Shown: positions 18,912 to 28,862, counted from the first letter of the stretch. The stretch: 64,000 nt of DNA from Levilactobacillus mulengensis (GCF_003946045.1 NZ_RHNW01000009.1:56267-120266), one strand, 5' to 3'. Notes: generated from the sequence alone by a model not told the origin. Translations and numbers: made by a program.

Positions 18912-18948
18912 TCGCTCAGCAGTCTAGAATGAAAAGGGGGGCTGCGCA

Positions 18949-19668
18949 GTGACTAGATGGACATCGGTTGTAGTGGCTTCGTTAGCCCTCGCAACGTTCA
19001 CCATGAGTGCAACAGCGACAGCTCAAGCTAACGCTAGAAGCGGTGGCGGAGATCTATCGACGACTGCTAAAGTGACTTTAGTAGGTGGCGATACCTCTAA
19101 GCCGGTTAGCCCCAAAGATCCAGACGGGTCTGGCGGCGAATTTCCGGGCGATAACCTTGATCCTGACAATAAAGGGACCGGGTCGACCGGAGATTTGACC
19201 ATTGATTATGCGTCGAACCTGGTGTTTGATGAAAATAGTTATGCGGACGGTTTAATTACTGCCACGGCTACCAATAATCGGGCCTTTGTGCAGGTCAGTG
19301 ATCGGCGGTACACCGGTGATGGGTGGCAATTGATGCTGACGCCGAGTGTTTTGACAGGGCAATCGGATAACCAGAAAATCTATGGTGACGGTGCCTCAGT
19401 TGAAATGGGTGCGACCAAGTTTCTGGCTTCCGGCGCGACCGTTAGTCAGTACCCACACGTCACGACGGCCAGCACGACCCGGTTACCCCTGGGTGAGATG
19501 GCCAAGGTCGGTCAGGCCGATGCTGGTACTGGACTGGGGACCTGGATCTATCGCTTGAACTACGACACCACTGCACCAACTAAATTGTTAGTAAACGGCA
19601 GTCACGTCTCCGAGACGCAGACCTATACAGGTGTGTTGACGTGGACCCTGACTGACTCACTACATTAA
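18949..19668 (+). CDS. WxL-domain cell-surface protein
   Basis: A 239-aa secreted protein starting with GTG at 18949 after AAAAGGGGGG. The signal peptide ends near residue 27 (TATAQANA), a Pro/Asp/Gly-rich linker follows, and the WxL domain has GWQLML and the C-terminal LTWTLTDSLH. Compared with the gene before it, GC content is visibly higher and the domain is divergent, so it is a paralogue and not a recent copy. Third gene of the operon. Confidence 0.88.
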   Translation: MTRWTSVVVASLALATFTMSATATAQANARSGGGDLSTTAKVTLVGGDTSKPVSPKDPDGSGGEFPGDNLDPDNKGTGSTGDLTIDYASNLVFDENSYADGLITATATNNRAFVQVSDRRYTGDGWQLMLTPSVLTGQSDNQKIYGDGASVEMGATKFLASGATVSQYPHVTTASTTRLPLGEMAKVGQADAGTGLGTWIYRLNYDTTAPTKLLVNGSHVSETQTYTGVLTWTLTDSLH

Positions 19669-19684
19669 AAATGGTAAAGATAGT

Positions 19685-19717
19685 GAATGCGGTGGCGACA
19701 GCTACCGCATTCTTTGT
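19685..19717 (+). terminator. Hairpin between WxL and DUF916 genes
   Basis: GAATGCGGTGGC pairs with GCTACCGCATTC around GACA, followed by only TTTG. It may reduce read-through to the DUF916 gene (partial terminator) or protect the upstream mRNA. Confidence 0.5.
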
Positions 19718-19761
19718 TACAATGAACATAAAGTTGAGTTTTTATGGAGGTTGGGAGAAAC

Positions 19762-20823
19762 ATGAAACGTTGGCTAAAGATTTTAGTAACATTAGGGACG
19801 TTACTGATGGCGTTTGGCTGGTATCAACAGACTGCTCAGGCCGAAAGCGTGGGCTATTCGGTAAGCGCCATTTTGCCAAAGAACCAGGACGACAAGAAGG
19901 TCACGTACTTCGCCTTGCGGGTCAAGCCTAAGCAACAGCAAAAATTGACGATTGTGATTCGCAACACGAGTAAGTCCATGAAACGATTCCAAGTTGGGGT
20001 CAATCAAGCGATTACCAACGACAACGGGGTCATCGACTACAGCAAGGCCAATCCAACCCTGGATAGTTCACTGAAGGTCGGTATCAAGGATGTCTTCAGT
20101 AAGGACAGCACCCAAAAGGTCAACGTTCCTGCTAAGAGTACCAAGAAGGTCTCCGTGTCCTACACCATGCCTGCCAAGACGATTGACGGGATGATCCTTG
20201 GGGGCGTTTACGTTAAGCAATTGAACAACGATGACAGTTCCAGCGCGAAGAAGGGTGTCACCATCAAGAACGCCTTCGCCTACGTCATTGGGGTTCGGTT
20301 ACGGGAAAGCAGCGTTGACGTTGCCCCCGACATGAAGCTTAATGCGGTCAAGGCCGGTCAGATCAACTCCTACAACCAAATCCAAGCAAACTTACAAAAC
20401 CCACGTCCGGGTCTGATGAGCGAGTTAAAGGTGAAGTCCAAGGTCACCAAGGCCAATGAAACCAAGACGGTTTTGAGCAACGAGAAGAGCAACATGTCCA
20501 TGGCGCCTAACTCTAACTTCAACTACTCCATTCCTTGGGGTAGCACGCAGTTAAAGGCCGGCGAATACACGTTGACCCTCGATGCTTACGCTAAGGGTGG
20601 TTACCACTGGCACTTCGTTAAGAACTTTAACGTCACCCAGGCCCAAATCAACCAATTAAAGAATAAGATCAACACACCACAACAAAAGAGTTACCTCTGG
20701 TGGTTCGTGGCCGGTGGGATTTTAATCCTGTTGCTGCTGATCATCATTATCTACTTGTTAATGAAGAACCGCCGTCACGATGACGACGATGCTGCGACTG
20801 ACAAGACGGATACGACCAAATAA
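19762..20823 (+). CDS. DUF916/DUF3324 membrane protein (WxL-interacting protein)
   Basis: A 353-aa membrane-anchored extracellular protein. It has a signal peptide (1-27), DUF916 (about 28-150; GYSVSAILP, TYFALRVKPKQ), DUF3324 (about 165-300; GVRLRE, LQNPRPGLMSELKVKSKV, HWHFVKNFNV), one membrane helix (LWWFVAGGILILLLL onward) and a charged tail with a DDDD run. Such proteins bind peptidoglycan and the WxL domain, tethering WxL proteins to the membrane (CscA type). It is the only one in the window, so it may serve all eight WxL proteins. Start at ATG 19762; GGAGG is 11 nt upstream. Strong terminator after it. Confidence 0.9.
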   Translation: MKRWLKILVTLGTLLMAFGWYQQTAQAESVGYSVSAILPKNQDDKKVTYFALRVKPKQQQKLTIVIRNTSKSMKRFQVGVNQAITNDNGVIDYSKANPTLDSSLKVGIKDVFSKDSTQKVNVPAKSTKKVSVSYTMPAKTIDGMILGGVYVKQLNNDDSSSAKKGVTIKNAFAYVIGVRLRESSVDVAPDMKLNAVKAGQINSYNQIQANLQNPRPGLMSELKVKSKVTKANETKTVLSNEKSNMSMAPNSNFNYSIPWGSTQLKAGEYTLTLDAYAKGGYHWHFVKNFNVTQAQINQLKNKINTPQQKSYLWWFVAGGILILLLLIIIIYLLMKNRRHDDDDAATDKTDTTK

Positions 20824-20835
20824 TTGAAAATCGCA

Positions 20836-20884
20836 AACGTCGTCGACCTGACAGCCCGTGCTGTTGGATTGGCGGCGTTTTTTT
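20836..20884 (+). terminator. Terminator of WxL operon
   Basis: AACGTCGTC pairs with GGCGGCGTT (G-T pairs allowed), with inner AGC/GCT, then seven Ts. Confidence 0.8.
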
Positions 20885-21022
20885 GCGTCGAAAAGTAAAT
20901 AGAGTGTTGCGTCATCTATTCACAGAAATGTCTGTAAGTTTACTTAACTGAGTAAGTCTAAATTATGGGGGACAAGCCGTCCCTAAAACGGGGAGGGCCC
21001 GCAATGTGTGGGTGGAACATCG

Positions 21023-21157
21023 TATAATAGGATTAGATATTGAAGTTGATAATCAATTTGACTAGCGGTGTTTAAATGCATTGATTACCACGAAAATCCA
21101 GAAAAGTCACAGGCTGGCGTGACGCGAAAACCGGTTTCGTAACTTGGGGACAAAGTT
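21023..21157 (+). promoter_or_regulatory. Promoter -10 and hairpin-rich leader of lectin-WxL gene 1
   Basis: TATAAT at 21023-21028 has no good -35. Three hairpins follow in series: GTCAC/GTGAC (21106-21123), CGAAA/TTTCG (21125-21139) and AACTT/AAGTT (21141-21157). The ribosome site GGGAGG comes directly after. Confidence 0.45.
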
Positions 21158-21174
21158 GGGGGAGGCGTAAGCTT

Positions 21175-23394
21175 ATGCGGCTAAAAGTTAAAATTGTCAG
21201 TGTGCTAACCTTGCTGCTGACTTGGGGGTTAGTTGCCTGGCAAACGGACACGGTGCGCGCAGATACCACGGACGCGGACTACGACAGTGCGTTGTCCACG
21301 ATGCCAGAAGGGTTGAACATCGATCAGTACTTCACGCCGGGGAATTTTAATGGCACGAACTCGGCCTCGGTGACGGCGCCCAAGAGTTCGACCGACCCGA
21401 CTCAGGCGGTACGGTTGACCTATGACCACAATCAATTAGGGACAATTTGGGCGAAGAATGATTATGACATCGATTTGACCAAGAACCAAAAGGCTTCGAT
21501 GTGGATGTATTTTGGGAACAATTCGGCGAATAATCAAATGGGTGATGGGATGGCCTTTGTCATGCAAAATGATCCGCGGGGGACCAAGGCCACGGCGACC
21601 ACCGATACCGGTGCGACGGCCCGAGGAGAAACGCTCGGGACTTGGGGTTATCCGTACGACTATCTGACCCAGGGGAACACGAGTAAGATTTCCGCGCTGG
21701 CCATTCAGGACAGCTGGGCGCTCGAATTTGATACGTTTATCAATAATCAAAGCATCAATACCAACCAAGCTAACGCGACCGACTTTGATTACTACACCGC
21801 CAATGCCGGGCTAGACGCTGGCACGACCAAGCAGCATATTGCCGCGGGGTATCCGGCCGTTAGTGGGACCTACGCCAAGCGGTATGCCTCGATGAATGGT
21901 GGGGCCACGGATGCCTACTTTACCGTCTTCAAGCATCAGGGCCTGGTCCCCAATCTCCCCACGCTGACCAATGGCTCATGGCATCACGTGACCTTGGCCT
22001 ATACGGCCCCAACTGGTAGCGATACCAAGGGTCTCATGACCTACACGATCAATGACAAGAATCCGCTGACTGGCGCTACCCAAGCTGGGCAAAGTAACGC
22101 GTATGAAGTTGATCCGGCCAAGCTAACGCCTCAGGGCGACCCCACGGCCACCTCAGCGATGTGGGGCTTTACGGGGTCCACCGGTGATAAATATGAAAAT
22201 AACCTGGTCGTCTTTGAGCAAATTCCTGGGCTGGTTGATGCGACCGCCTCAGCGTCGATGACTGACGTGACGGCCGGTCAACAGCTGACGACCGGCACCG
22301 CGATTACCGGTGGGGACCGCCTGAAGATGACGTACAAACTGACCTATAATGAGGGACGAGCCGCCTGGAAGAACATCCAGGCCGTGATGAACCTCCCCGC
22401 TAACGTGACATTACGCACGGCCAACATTGCCTACGCGGATGGGACTTCGGCAACGATTCCGATTGACGGCTTAAACGGGCGTGAGTTGGATTATACGTTG
22501 GCGAAAACGTTGAATCGGGATACCAGCGATGGCAGTGGTGGGCAAACCGCGACCATCACGTTGAGTGGTCAGGCCGACAACGTGAATGCGTCAGTCGACG
22601 CTAGCTCCAGTACCTTCCGGGGGAGTAACGCGATTGCCACGGCCGACTTGCCTAGCTTTAGCATCGTTCAAACGACCGGGACTATGGCGCTCAACTTAAC
22701 CTCGAACGCGTCCGTTAGCATGGCGCCGACTGATTCGACGACCATCACCGGGAAGGCGACGTTGACCGGGACGATGCCGAGTGATCGACTGTTTACCCTG
22801 CACAGTGCCATCAATGGCGGTGCGGAAACGACCAGTAAATTTACGACTAGCGGGAATAGTGGCACCTTCAGCTTGCCAATCAAAGGGAGCGAGTTGAAGA
22901 ATGGGACCAACACGGTGGACCTGTACGTCGTGGATGCCTACGGAGATTCTTCGCCGACTGTGACCGTCACCATCAACGTGGGCATCTTTGGCTTCGGTCA
23001 GGTGTCACCCAAGAGTTCGTTTAAGGAGACGGTCTTGACGGGACAGGCACAGACGATTCAACGCAGCAACGACTGGTCCCTGATTATCGACGATACGCGG
23101 GGCAGTGGCAGCGGGTGGACCTTGCAAGCCAGTGCCACCCCATTTACGGGAGCCAACCTGCCGGACAACCAACTGAAAGGCAGTCTGGTGTACGTGGATG
23201 CTGACCATAACGCTACGACACTCAATTCGACGGCAACCACCGTTTTGACGCATGCGGACGATGGCAGTGCCACGACGAACGTGGTTGACAGTTGGTCGAG
23301 TGACACGGGCCTGTTGTTAAAAACGCATAGCGATGCCTTGCAGGACACTTATTCGGGCACCGTGACCTGGACGCTGTCGAACACGGTTCACTAA
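21175..23394 (+). CDS. L-type-lectin-like WxL surface protein 1
   Basis: A 739-aa secreted protein. It has a signal peptide (1-29) and an L-type-lectin/ConA-like domain (about 46-355) with GDGMAFVMQND (123-133), DSWALEFDTF (179-188, likely metal-binding Asp), HIAAGYP and GFTGSTG...NNLVVFEQIPGLVDA. Two Ig-like segments follow (about 360-610), and then a C-terminal WxL domain with SGWTLQ and VTWTLSNTVH. It probably binds carbohydrate while attached to the wall (CscC type). First of five tandem paralogues. GC-rich: a sample line at 21841-21900 has 38 G/C in 60 bases. Confidence 0.88.
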   Translation: MRLKVKIVSVLTLLLTWGLVAWQTDTVRADTTDADYDSALSTMPEGLNIDQYFTPGNFNGTNSASVTAPKSSTDPTQAVRLTYDHNQLGTIWAKNDYDIDLTKNQKASMWMYFGNNSANNQMGDGMAFVMQNDPRGTKATATTDTGATARGETLGTWGYPYDYLTQGNTSKISALAIQDSWALEFDTFINNQSINTNQANATDFDYYTANAGLDAGTTKQHIAAGYPAVSGTYAKRYASMNGGATDAYFTVFKHQGLVPNLPTLTNGSWHHVTLAYTAPTGSDTKGLMTYTINDKNPLTGATQAGQSNAYEVDPAKLTPQGDPTATSAMWGFTGSTGDKYENNLVVFEQIPGLVDATASASMTDVTAGQQLTTGTAITGGDRLKMTYKLTYNEGRAAWKNIQAVMNLPANVTLRTANIAYADGTSATIPIDGLNGRELDYTLAKTLNRDTSDGSGGQTATITLSGQADNVNASVDASSSTFRGSNAIATADLPSFSIVQTTGTMALNLTSNASVSMAPTDSTTITGKATLTGTMPSDRLFTLHSAINGGAETTSKFTTSGNSGTFSLPIKGSELKNGTNTVDLYVVDAYGDSSPTVTVTINVGIFGFGQVSPKSSFKETVLTGQAQTIQRSNDWSLIIDDTRGSGSGWTLQASATPFTGANLPDNQLKGSLVYVDADHNATTLNSTATTVLTHADDGSATTNVVDSWSSDTGLLLKTHSDALQDTYSGTVTWTLSNTVH

Positions 23395-23412
23395 GATAAA
23401 TACAAGATTAAG

Positions 23413-23466
23413 ACCATCACTGTAGGTCTCCTTAAAGGGAGCAGCCTAATCAGTGGTGGTTTTTGT
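23413..23466 (+). terminator. Terminator of lectin-WxL gene 1
   Basis: ACCATCACTG pairs with CAGTGGTGGT, followed by TTTTTG. Confidence 0.8.
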
Positions 23467-23483
23467 TTGGGGCCATGAATGAC

Positions 23484-23512
23484 TTAATTTCGGCAAAAGA
23501 TGATGTTATACT
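23484..23512 (+). promoter_or_regulatory. Promoter of lectin-WxL gene 2
   Basis: TTAATT (23484-23489), a 17-nt spacer and TATACT (23507-23512). The 190-nt leader begins with a hairpin GTTAAA/TTTAAC (23528-23555) enclosing GCA/TGC. Confidence 0.55.
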
Positions 23513-23700
23513 GTATTTATTAGGATGGTTAAATATTGCATAATGCTATTTTAACTGTGAAGTAAGTTTTCCTCCGTTACTAAAGATGACTATAGGTATA
23601 TTGGGGGATAAATTGCTAATCTGGACGAATTTAAATTGGATTTGCGTCGGGGCTCGTTGGTTATTGTCACGGACACCGTAATTGTGAGGGAGGATTTTGC

Positions 23701-26061
23701 ATGCGTTTACGAGCAAAATGGCTAGTGGTCTTTGGGGTGATTATGGCTAGTTTAGGCTGGGGACTCTGGCACGGAACCGTTGTCGGTGAGGCCCTGGATG
23801 CATCACCGGACGATGTGATCAAGTCGGCGCCCCAAGGCTTAAAAGTTAAGGCCGACACCTATTTTAACTTGCCACAAAAGATTGGTCCCCAGGATTCGAT
23901 TAGCAACTCTGCGACGTTCAAGACCAGTGCGACAGGGGATGCCGTGGCGCTGACGCAGGATGGCAGTGCCAATCAGGGGGGAGCTATTTGGACCAGTAAG
24001 CCCGTTTTTGACGCGTATCAGAACCAGCAAGCTTCGATGTGGTTTTATATTGGGACTAGTGGGACCACCCCCGGTGATGGGATGGCTTTTGTCTTGAATA
24101 AGAATAGTAATACGGCTTTTTCTGGGTTGGGTGAATCCCTGGGGGTCTGGGGTGTTGACCCTAGAACGGTCAATGGGACCGTGCAAGATTTGGCAGATAC
24201 GGCAATTCCTAATAGCTGGGCATTGGAATTCGATACTGGTGTGGATCAGGTATTGCCGGCTAATAATTGGATTGTAAACCAGACTACGCCGGATTCGTTT
24301 GATGTGGGGAGAATGACAGAGGCAGGTGATCCGCCGACAAAGCAGTTTTTGGGATCAGGATATAATCCTGGTAGTGATAACGATAATGTCGATGAGACTA
24401 TCAAAGGGGAACATATTGCTTCGGGCTACCCCGGACAATCTAGTTCCTATCTCGCCTATCAACAAACGGGGCGATACTATGCGGGCACGACTGGAGTCTT
24501 TATTAAACAGCCGAAGTATAATTACGGAACCTATAATTATTATGGGTTGGTTCACCACGGCCTGGTGCGTGATCAATTTGGCGATCGGTTCATGTCAGAT
24601 GCCAAGTGGCATCATTTAACCTTAAATTATCAGGCGCCAACGGATGATTCGAATACGGGAACGCTCACATATTCCTTTAACGATCGTAACTTGACGACCG
24701 GGGCACCTCAGAAAATGGATAGCGGTACGTTTGCGAAAGAGAAAATCAATCTTAGCAGTTTAGGTGTCTCTAGGGGCGATTCGAAACTCTATTGGGGGCT
24801 TACCGGAACGACTGGCGCAACGGATACGGAAACCAGTATGGTCGCTTTCGAACAGGTCCCTGGACAGGTGGATGCGAGTGCTTCGTCTGCTTTAACGGAT
24901 GAAACGACCCACTCGGCAATTACCAGCACAAACCCGACGACGAGTGTGAATGGCAATGATAAAATTAAGGCCACATATACGCTGAATTATCTGGGCGGTG
25001 GGGCCAATTGGACCGGTATCAAAGGAAAGCTCGGGCTGCCTACCAATGTTAATTGGACGAGTGGGCGGATCAGTTATCCAGACGGTTCGATTACGCCACT
25101 CGCACTGACAACCCAGAGTGATAATCAACTGGCAGTAGACGTTCGCGACCTCGGGAACAAAGATGATCTTCCTAAGCAGGCAGTTATCACGCTGGAGGGG
25201 ACGGCCACCAATCAGGATGTCAAATCACCCGCGGCGGTGGCGAGCTTCGTCGGGGATAATGCGATTACCAAGACGGTGACACCGGAATTTGATATCAAGG
25301 CTTCCCCATTTACAGTTGCGGTGACGCCGACTACGGCAGCGAATGCGAATACGACGGGAACCGTGACCGGCAGTATCTCCTCGACTGATAAGCTAGTCAA
25401 CGGGCAAGACACCACGCTTAAGGCAGTTCTGACCGCACCGGATGGCACGACCACTGATATTGCCAGCGATAATGTGAAATTAGACACGACGGCCAATACG
25501 AATAGTGGCTACGACTTTAAGGTGACGATTCCGAAAGTACCGGTGGGAACCTCAACCTTACAGGTCAGTGCGACTGCGCAAACTGCCGGCAATACCTATC
25601 AGGGAAGTGGCACGGGTAAAGTTACCGGCGGGACCATGGACTTTGGGAGCACCAGTGGTGACCTGACCTTTGATACGACTCAGCTGACTGGACGGGCCAT
25701 GACGGGCATTGCCCGTGACGAGACTGACGGACCCTGGAAACTGAACGTGGATAGTTCCCTGGTTGCCGGTACCAGTTGGCAGCTAACGGCGCAGACGGAC
25801 GGATTAACTAGCGACAATGCGCCAGGCAAGTCGTTGGATGGTCACCTCATCTATAAGGATCAGAATGGTGGGATGACCCAGCTGTCGAGTGGCAATGCTG
25901 CTCTGATTGCCAGTGGTACGGCTAATGGTCAGGTACAGACGACCAATATCGCTGCGGACTGGACGGCCAATACCGGAATCCTGCTGGACTTGAATAGTAG
26001 TGCCGCCGTTGGTGACTATAGTGGCACAATTGATTGGACATTGTCTTCGGGTCCGCAATAA
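23701..26061 (+). CDS. L-type-lectin-like WxL surface protein 2
   Basis: A 786-aa secreted protein, the longest of the five. It has a signal peptide (about 1-33) and a lectin domain with GDGMAFVLN, NSWALEFDTGVD, HIASGYPG and WGLTGTTG...FEQVPGQVDAS. It carries an extra Tyr/Asn/Gly-rich insert (PKYNYGTYNYYG) before the last lectin strands. Ig-like segments follow, and then a WxL domain with TSWQLTAQ and IDWTLSSGPQ. The insert and the flanking stretch at about 24190-24560 are more A/T-rich than the rest of the gene. GAGGGAGG lies 7 nt before the ATG. Own promoter and terminators. Confidence 0.87.
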   Translation: MRLRAKWLVVFGVIMASLGWGLWHGTVVGEALDASPDDVIKSAPQGLKVKADTYFNLPQKIGPQDSISNSATFKTSATGDAVALTQDGSANQGGAIWTSKPVFDAYQNQQASMWFYIGTSGTTPGDGMAFVLNKNSNTAFSGLGESLGVWGVDPRTVNGTVQDLADTAIPNSWALEFDTGVDQVLPANNWIVNQTTPDSFDVGRMTEAGDPPTKQFLGSGYNPGSDNDNVDETIKGEHIASGYPGQSSSYLAYQQTGRYYAGTTGVFIKQPKYNYGTYNYYGLVHHGLVRDQFGDRFMSDAKWHHLTLNYQAPTDDSNTGTLTYSFNDRNLTTGAPQKMDSGTFAKEKINLSSLGVSRGDSKLYWGLTGTTGATDTETSMVAFEQVPGQVDASASSALTDETTHSAITSTNPTTSVNGNDKIKATYTLNYLGGGANWTGIKGKLGLPTNVNWTSGRISYPDGSITPLALTTQSDNQLAVDVRDLGNKDDLPKQAVITLEGTATNQDVKSPAAVASFVGDNAITKTVTPEFDIKASPFTVAVTPTTAANANTTGTVTGSISSTDKLVNGQDTTLKAVLTAPDGTTTDIASDNVKLDTTANTNSGYDFKVTIPKVPVGTSTLQVSATAQTAGNTYQGSGTGKVTGGTMDFGSTSGDLTFDTTQLTGRAMTGIARDETDGPWKLNVDSSLVAGTSWQLTAQTDGLTSDNAPGKSLDGHLIYKDQNGGMTQLSSGNAALIASGTANGQVQTTNIAADWTANTGILLDLNSSAAVGDYSGTIDWTLSSGPQ

Positions 26062-26074
26062 ATGAATGATGGAT

Positions 26075-26127
26075 AGGTGTCGATGGCTGACCTTCAGGGA
26101 TGAAGGTCGGGCGTTGGCACCTTTTTT
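26075..26127 (+). terminator. First terminator of lectin-WxL gene 2
   Basis: GGTGTC...GGCACC outer pairing and GACCTTCA/TGAAGGTC inner stem, then a T-run. Confidence 0.75.
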
Positions 26128-26174
26128 GGTCGACGAAATTAAGTTGAGTTGTAACAAAAGTGTGTTTTCAAATC

Positions 26175-26217
26175 TGGACGGCCCTAACTGGGGGAAGGTT
26201 AGGGTCGTCCTTTTTTA
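26175..26217 (+). terminator. Second terminator of lectin-WxL gene 2
   Basis: GGACGGCCCTAAC pairs with GTTAGGGTCGTCC, followed by TTTTTT. It stands in tandem with the first. Confidence 0.9.
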
Positions 26218-26279
26218 TTTCGATTGCCTCTAGTCACTGGGCAGCCTAAACAGACTTTAAGCTAGTTTTATGGTTCAGT

Positions 26280-26309
26280 TTGCCTTTAATGACGAGAAAC
26301 GACTATAAT
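26280..26309 (+). promoter_or_regulatory. Promoter of lectin-WxL gene 3
   Basis: TTGCCT (26280-26285), an 18-nt spacer and TATAAT (26304-26309). Confidence 0.6.
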
Positions 26310-26332
26310 ACTTTTTTGTTCAGACGCGAAAT

Positions 26333-26425
26333 GGTTGCGGCGGGTTCTCATTTAATCGTAATTGCAACCGGTTGTTCCTGGGAACAACGTTTAGAAAAAT
26401 CACTGAAGGCGGTAACGCCCGCAAC
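26333..26425 (+). promoter_or_regulatory. Structured leader of lectin-WxL gene 3
   Basis: GGTTGC (26333-26338) can pair with GCAACC (26364-26369) or, alternatively, its GTTGC with GCAAC (26421-26425). A near-perfect hairpin GTTGTTCC-TG-GGAACAAC (26371-26388) and GGCG-GTAA-CGCC (26408-26419) lie between. The two exclusive pairings would allow a switch, but this is only a possibility. Confidence 0.4.
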
Positions 26426-26499
26426 GTGGTGTTTGGGGTGGGAAAGATTGCTGGGATGACTAGTACCGGCAGGCTTTCGAGCGCTAGGAGAGGATCAAT

Positions 26500-28806
26500 A
26501 TGAAAGTAAAGGCAGTCGTGTTAGGCATCTTAACGGTCGGAACATTACTCGGTCTACAGACGATGCCCGGACTCGCTTCGACTAAGGAAAATGTGACCGC
26601 TGCGCTGGGGACGGCGCCACAGGGAATTGCTATCGATAGCTACTTTGAGAGAGGAACCATCGCCAATAATTCGGCTAAAATCTCAGATACGGATCATGGA
26701 AAAAATCAGGCCGTTCAGCTGACGGATGCGACGAATGGCGGGAATGAACTGGGAACGATTTGGACCAGCGATGCGGCGGCAATGGATTTGGGCGAAGATC
26801 AGACGGCTTCGATGTGGCTGTACACGGGGGATTCATTTACGTCTAGCGGTGACGGAATGACGTTTGTCATGCAAAATGATGATCGCGGAACTGGTGCAAG
26901 TGCCATTAATACCAGTGATGAAGCGAATCCCACACCCGCAACCGGTGAAACACTGGGTGTCTGGGGTGATGACATCAACGAAAAATATAAGAACGCTGCG
27001 GACTTGGCCGCGACCGGGATTCAAAATAGTTGGGCATTGGAATTTGACACTTATGCCAACAAAAGCCTGCCAAGCACAAACTCGGATGACAGTGCAGCGG
27101 ACCAGAAAAAGACTTGGGATAGTTATTTTGCCAATTCAGCTAATTCGGCGAATCAATTTGATTTGAATGAAAATAGTATGCATATTGCCTCGGCTTACCC
27201 GGGAGATAAGTCTTCCTATGATCTGTCGGGGCAGAACCTGACCGTGACCACGTACGGGGGCTTTTTGAATCTGACGCCAACGAACACGACGTACAATTAT
27301 CCTTATGCGGTGCTGAACCACCAAGGCGTGATCACCAACGGCTTTAGCCTCCTGGGGACCGGGACCTGGAAGCATTTAACTTTGAAATGGGATGCGTCGC
27401 GTAGTCAAATGACTTACACGTTTGATGACAAGGATCCCGATACCGGGGCCGCTAAGACGGGCCTGTCGCAAACGGTCACGGTGGATAAGAATAAGCTCAA
27501 TCTAGGTAGCGACAATAAGATTCGTTGGGGATTTACGGGGTCGACCGGGTCCAACTTTGAAAACAACCTGGTCGTCTTTGAACAGGTCCCCGGGTTGGTC
27601 AGTGCGAGTGCGACGGCCAAGTTAACGGACAGTACGCAGAGTGACAAGGAAATCACGTCAGCGAGCGATACGGTGAATGCTGGTGACCGGATGAACCTCA
27701 AGTACAATTTGAATTATAATGGGGGCCGGGATTCCTGGCAGGACATTCAGGCGAAACTGAATTTGCCCAGTAATATTGTCTTTAACAACGCGACGATTAC
27801 TTATGCTAACGGGGACACGCAAACGGTGACGGACTTGGATACGCAGAGTAGTACCGGGCAAGCCCTTAGTGAGGCCTTGAGTAAGGAGCTGTCTAGTGAC
27901 AATGACGGCGCCACCATTTTATTGAATGGGAAGGCCGTGGCCGGCGATAGTAGCGAAACCACCGTGGCCGCGACGAACAACAACTTTAACGGCTCGAATG
28001 CGATTACGCAGGCGAGTCTCACGGGTTTCAAAGTTGAGAAGAACGATGACGCCACTGTTAGCATGACGCTGACGGGGGAGGGCGTTAATTCAGATAACAC
28101 GACGGCCAGCAAACGATTGACCAAGGCGGCGGACGTTGCTGTGACGGGGAAAATTTCCTACGTTACGGGCACCGCCGACCCGAATAGCAGTCTGACCCTG
28201 CACCCAGTCTTAAACGGTAAGGAACGCCAGACCCAAACACTGAGTAACAGTGATGCGGCCGGGGCCTTCACTTACACCATCCCAGGCAGCGCACTAGTTG
28301 CTGGTCAAGATAACGTGCTGACGTTGTACGCAACGGACAGTAAGGGTCATGCGACTAATGACGTGAGTGAGACGGTAAATCTGTCGGCGGGGTCTCGGAG
28401 TTTGGTAGCTTCCCCGAAGTCCTCATTTAACAGTGATGATCCGCAGAGCATGTCCGGGTCGGAAATGACCTTGACGCCTGATAGTAATTGGGATGTGACC
28501 GTTGATGATACCGAGGGTACCGGTGACCAATGGACCTTGACGGCGAGTGCGACCCCCTTCATTTCTAAGTTGCGGGGGAGCCTTTCTGCGGACATGACTT
28601 ACGTGACCAGCGACGGCACCAGTAGTAGTCTGATGAGTGGGGCAGTCGATGTTTTAAGTCATACGACCACTTCGGATGACGATGTGGTAAATATCACGAA
28701 TGGTTGGAACGATTCGCAAGGACTGTTCCTGAATGTTCATTCCGATGCACTTGAGGGCACGTACTTCAGCACAATCACTTGGACGCTGGGTGATACCCCG
28801 ACATAG
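26500..28806 (+). CDS. L-type-lectin-like WxL surface protein 3
   Basis: A 768-aa secreted protein. It has a signal peptide (about 1-26) and a lectin domain with GDGMTFVMQNDDRG, NSWALEFDTYANK, HIASAYPGDKSSY and WGFTGSTGSNFENNLVVFEQVPG. Ig-like segments contain KISYVTGTADPNS, a repeat shared with proteins 4 and 5. The C-terminal WxL domain has DQWTLTASATPF and ITWTLGDTPT. AGGAGAGGA precedes the ATG. It shares more of its Ig region with gene 4 than with genes 1 and 2, which suggests stepwise duplication. Confidence 0.87.
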   Translation: MKVKAVVLGILTVGTLLGLQTMPGLASTKENVTAALGTAPQGIAIDSYFERGTIANNSAKISDTDHGKNQAVQLTDATNGGNELGTIWTSDAAAMDLGEDQTASMWLYTGDSFTSSGDGMTFVMQNDDRGTGASAINTSDEANPTPATGETLGVWGDDINEKYKNAADLAATGIQNSWALEFDTYANKSLPSTNSDDSAADQKKTWDSYFANSANSANQFDLNENSMHIASAYPGDKSSYDLSGQNLTVTTYGGFLNLTPTNTTYNYPYAVLNHQGVITNGFSLLGTGTWKHLTLKWDASRSQMTYTFDDKDPDTGAAKTGLSQTVTVDKNKLNLGSDNKIRWGFTGSTGSNFENNLVVFEQVPGLVSASATAKLTDSTQSDKEITSASDTVNAGDRMNLKYNLNYNGGRDSWQDIQAKLNLPSNIVFNNATITYANGDTQTVTDLDTQSSTGQALSEALSKELSSDNDGATILLNGKAVAGDSSETTVAATNNNFNGSNAITQASLTGFKVEKNDDATVSMTLTGEGVNSDNTTASKRLTKAADVAVTGKISYVTGTADPNSSLTLHPVLNGKERQTQTLSNSDAAGAFTYTIPGSALVAGQDNVLTLYATDSKGHATNDVSETVNLSAGSRSLVASPKSSFNSDDPQSMSGSEMTLTPDSNWDVTVDDTEGTGDQWTLTASATPFISKLRGSLSADMTYVTSDGTSSSLMSGAVDVLSHTTTSDDDVVNITNGWNDSQGLFLNVHSDALEGTYFSTITWTLGDTPT

Positions 28807-28862
28807 GCCAATCATCTCGCGGGTTGCCGGCTCGTTAAAAAATTGAATTAGTTGTCACTTAG

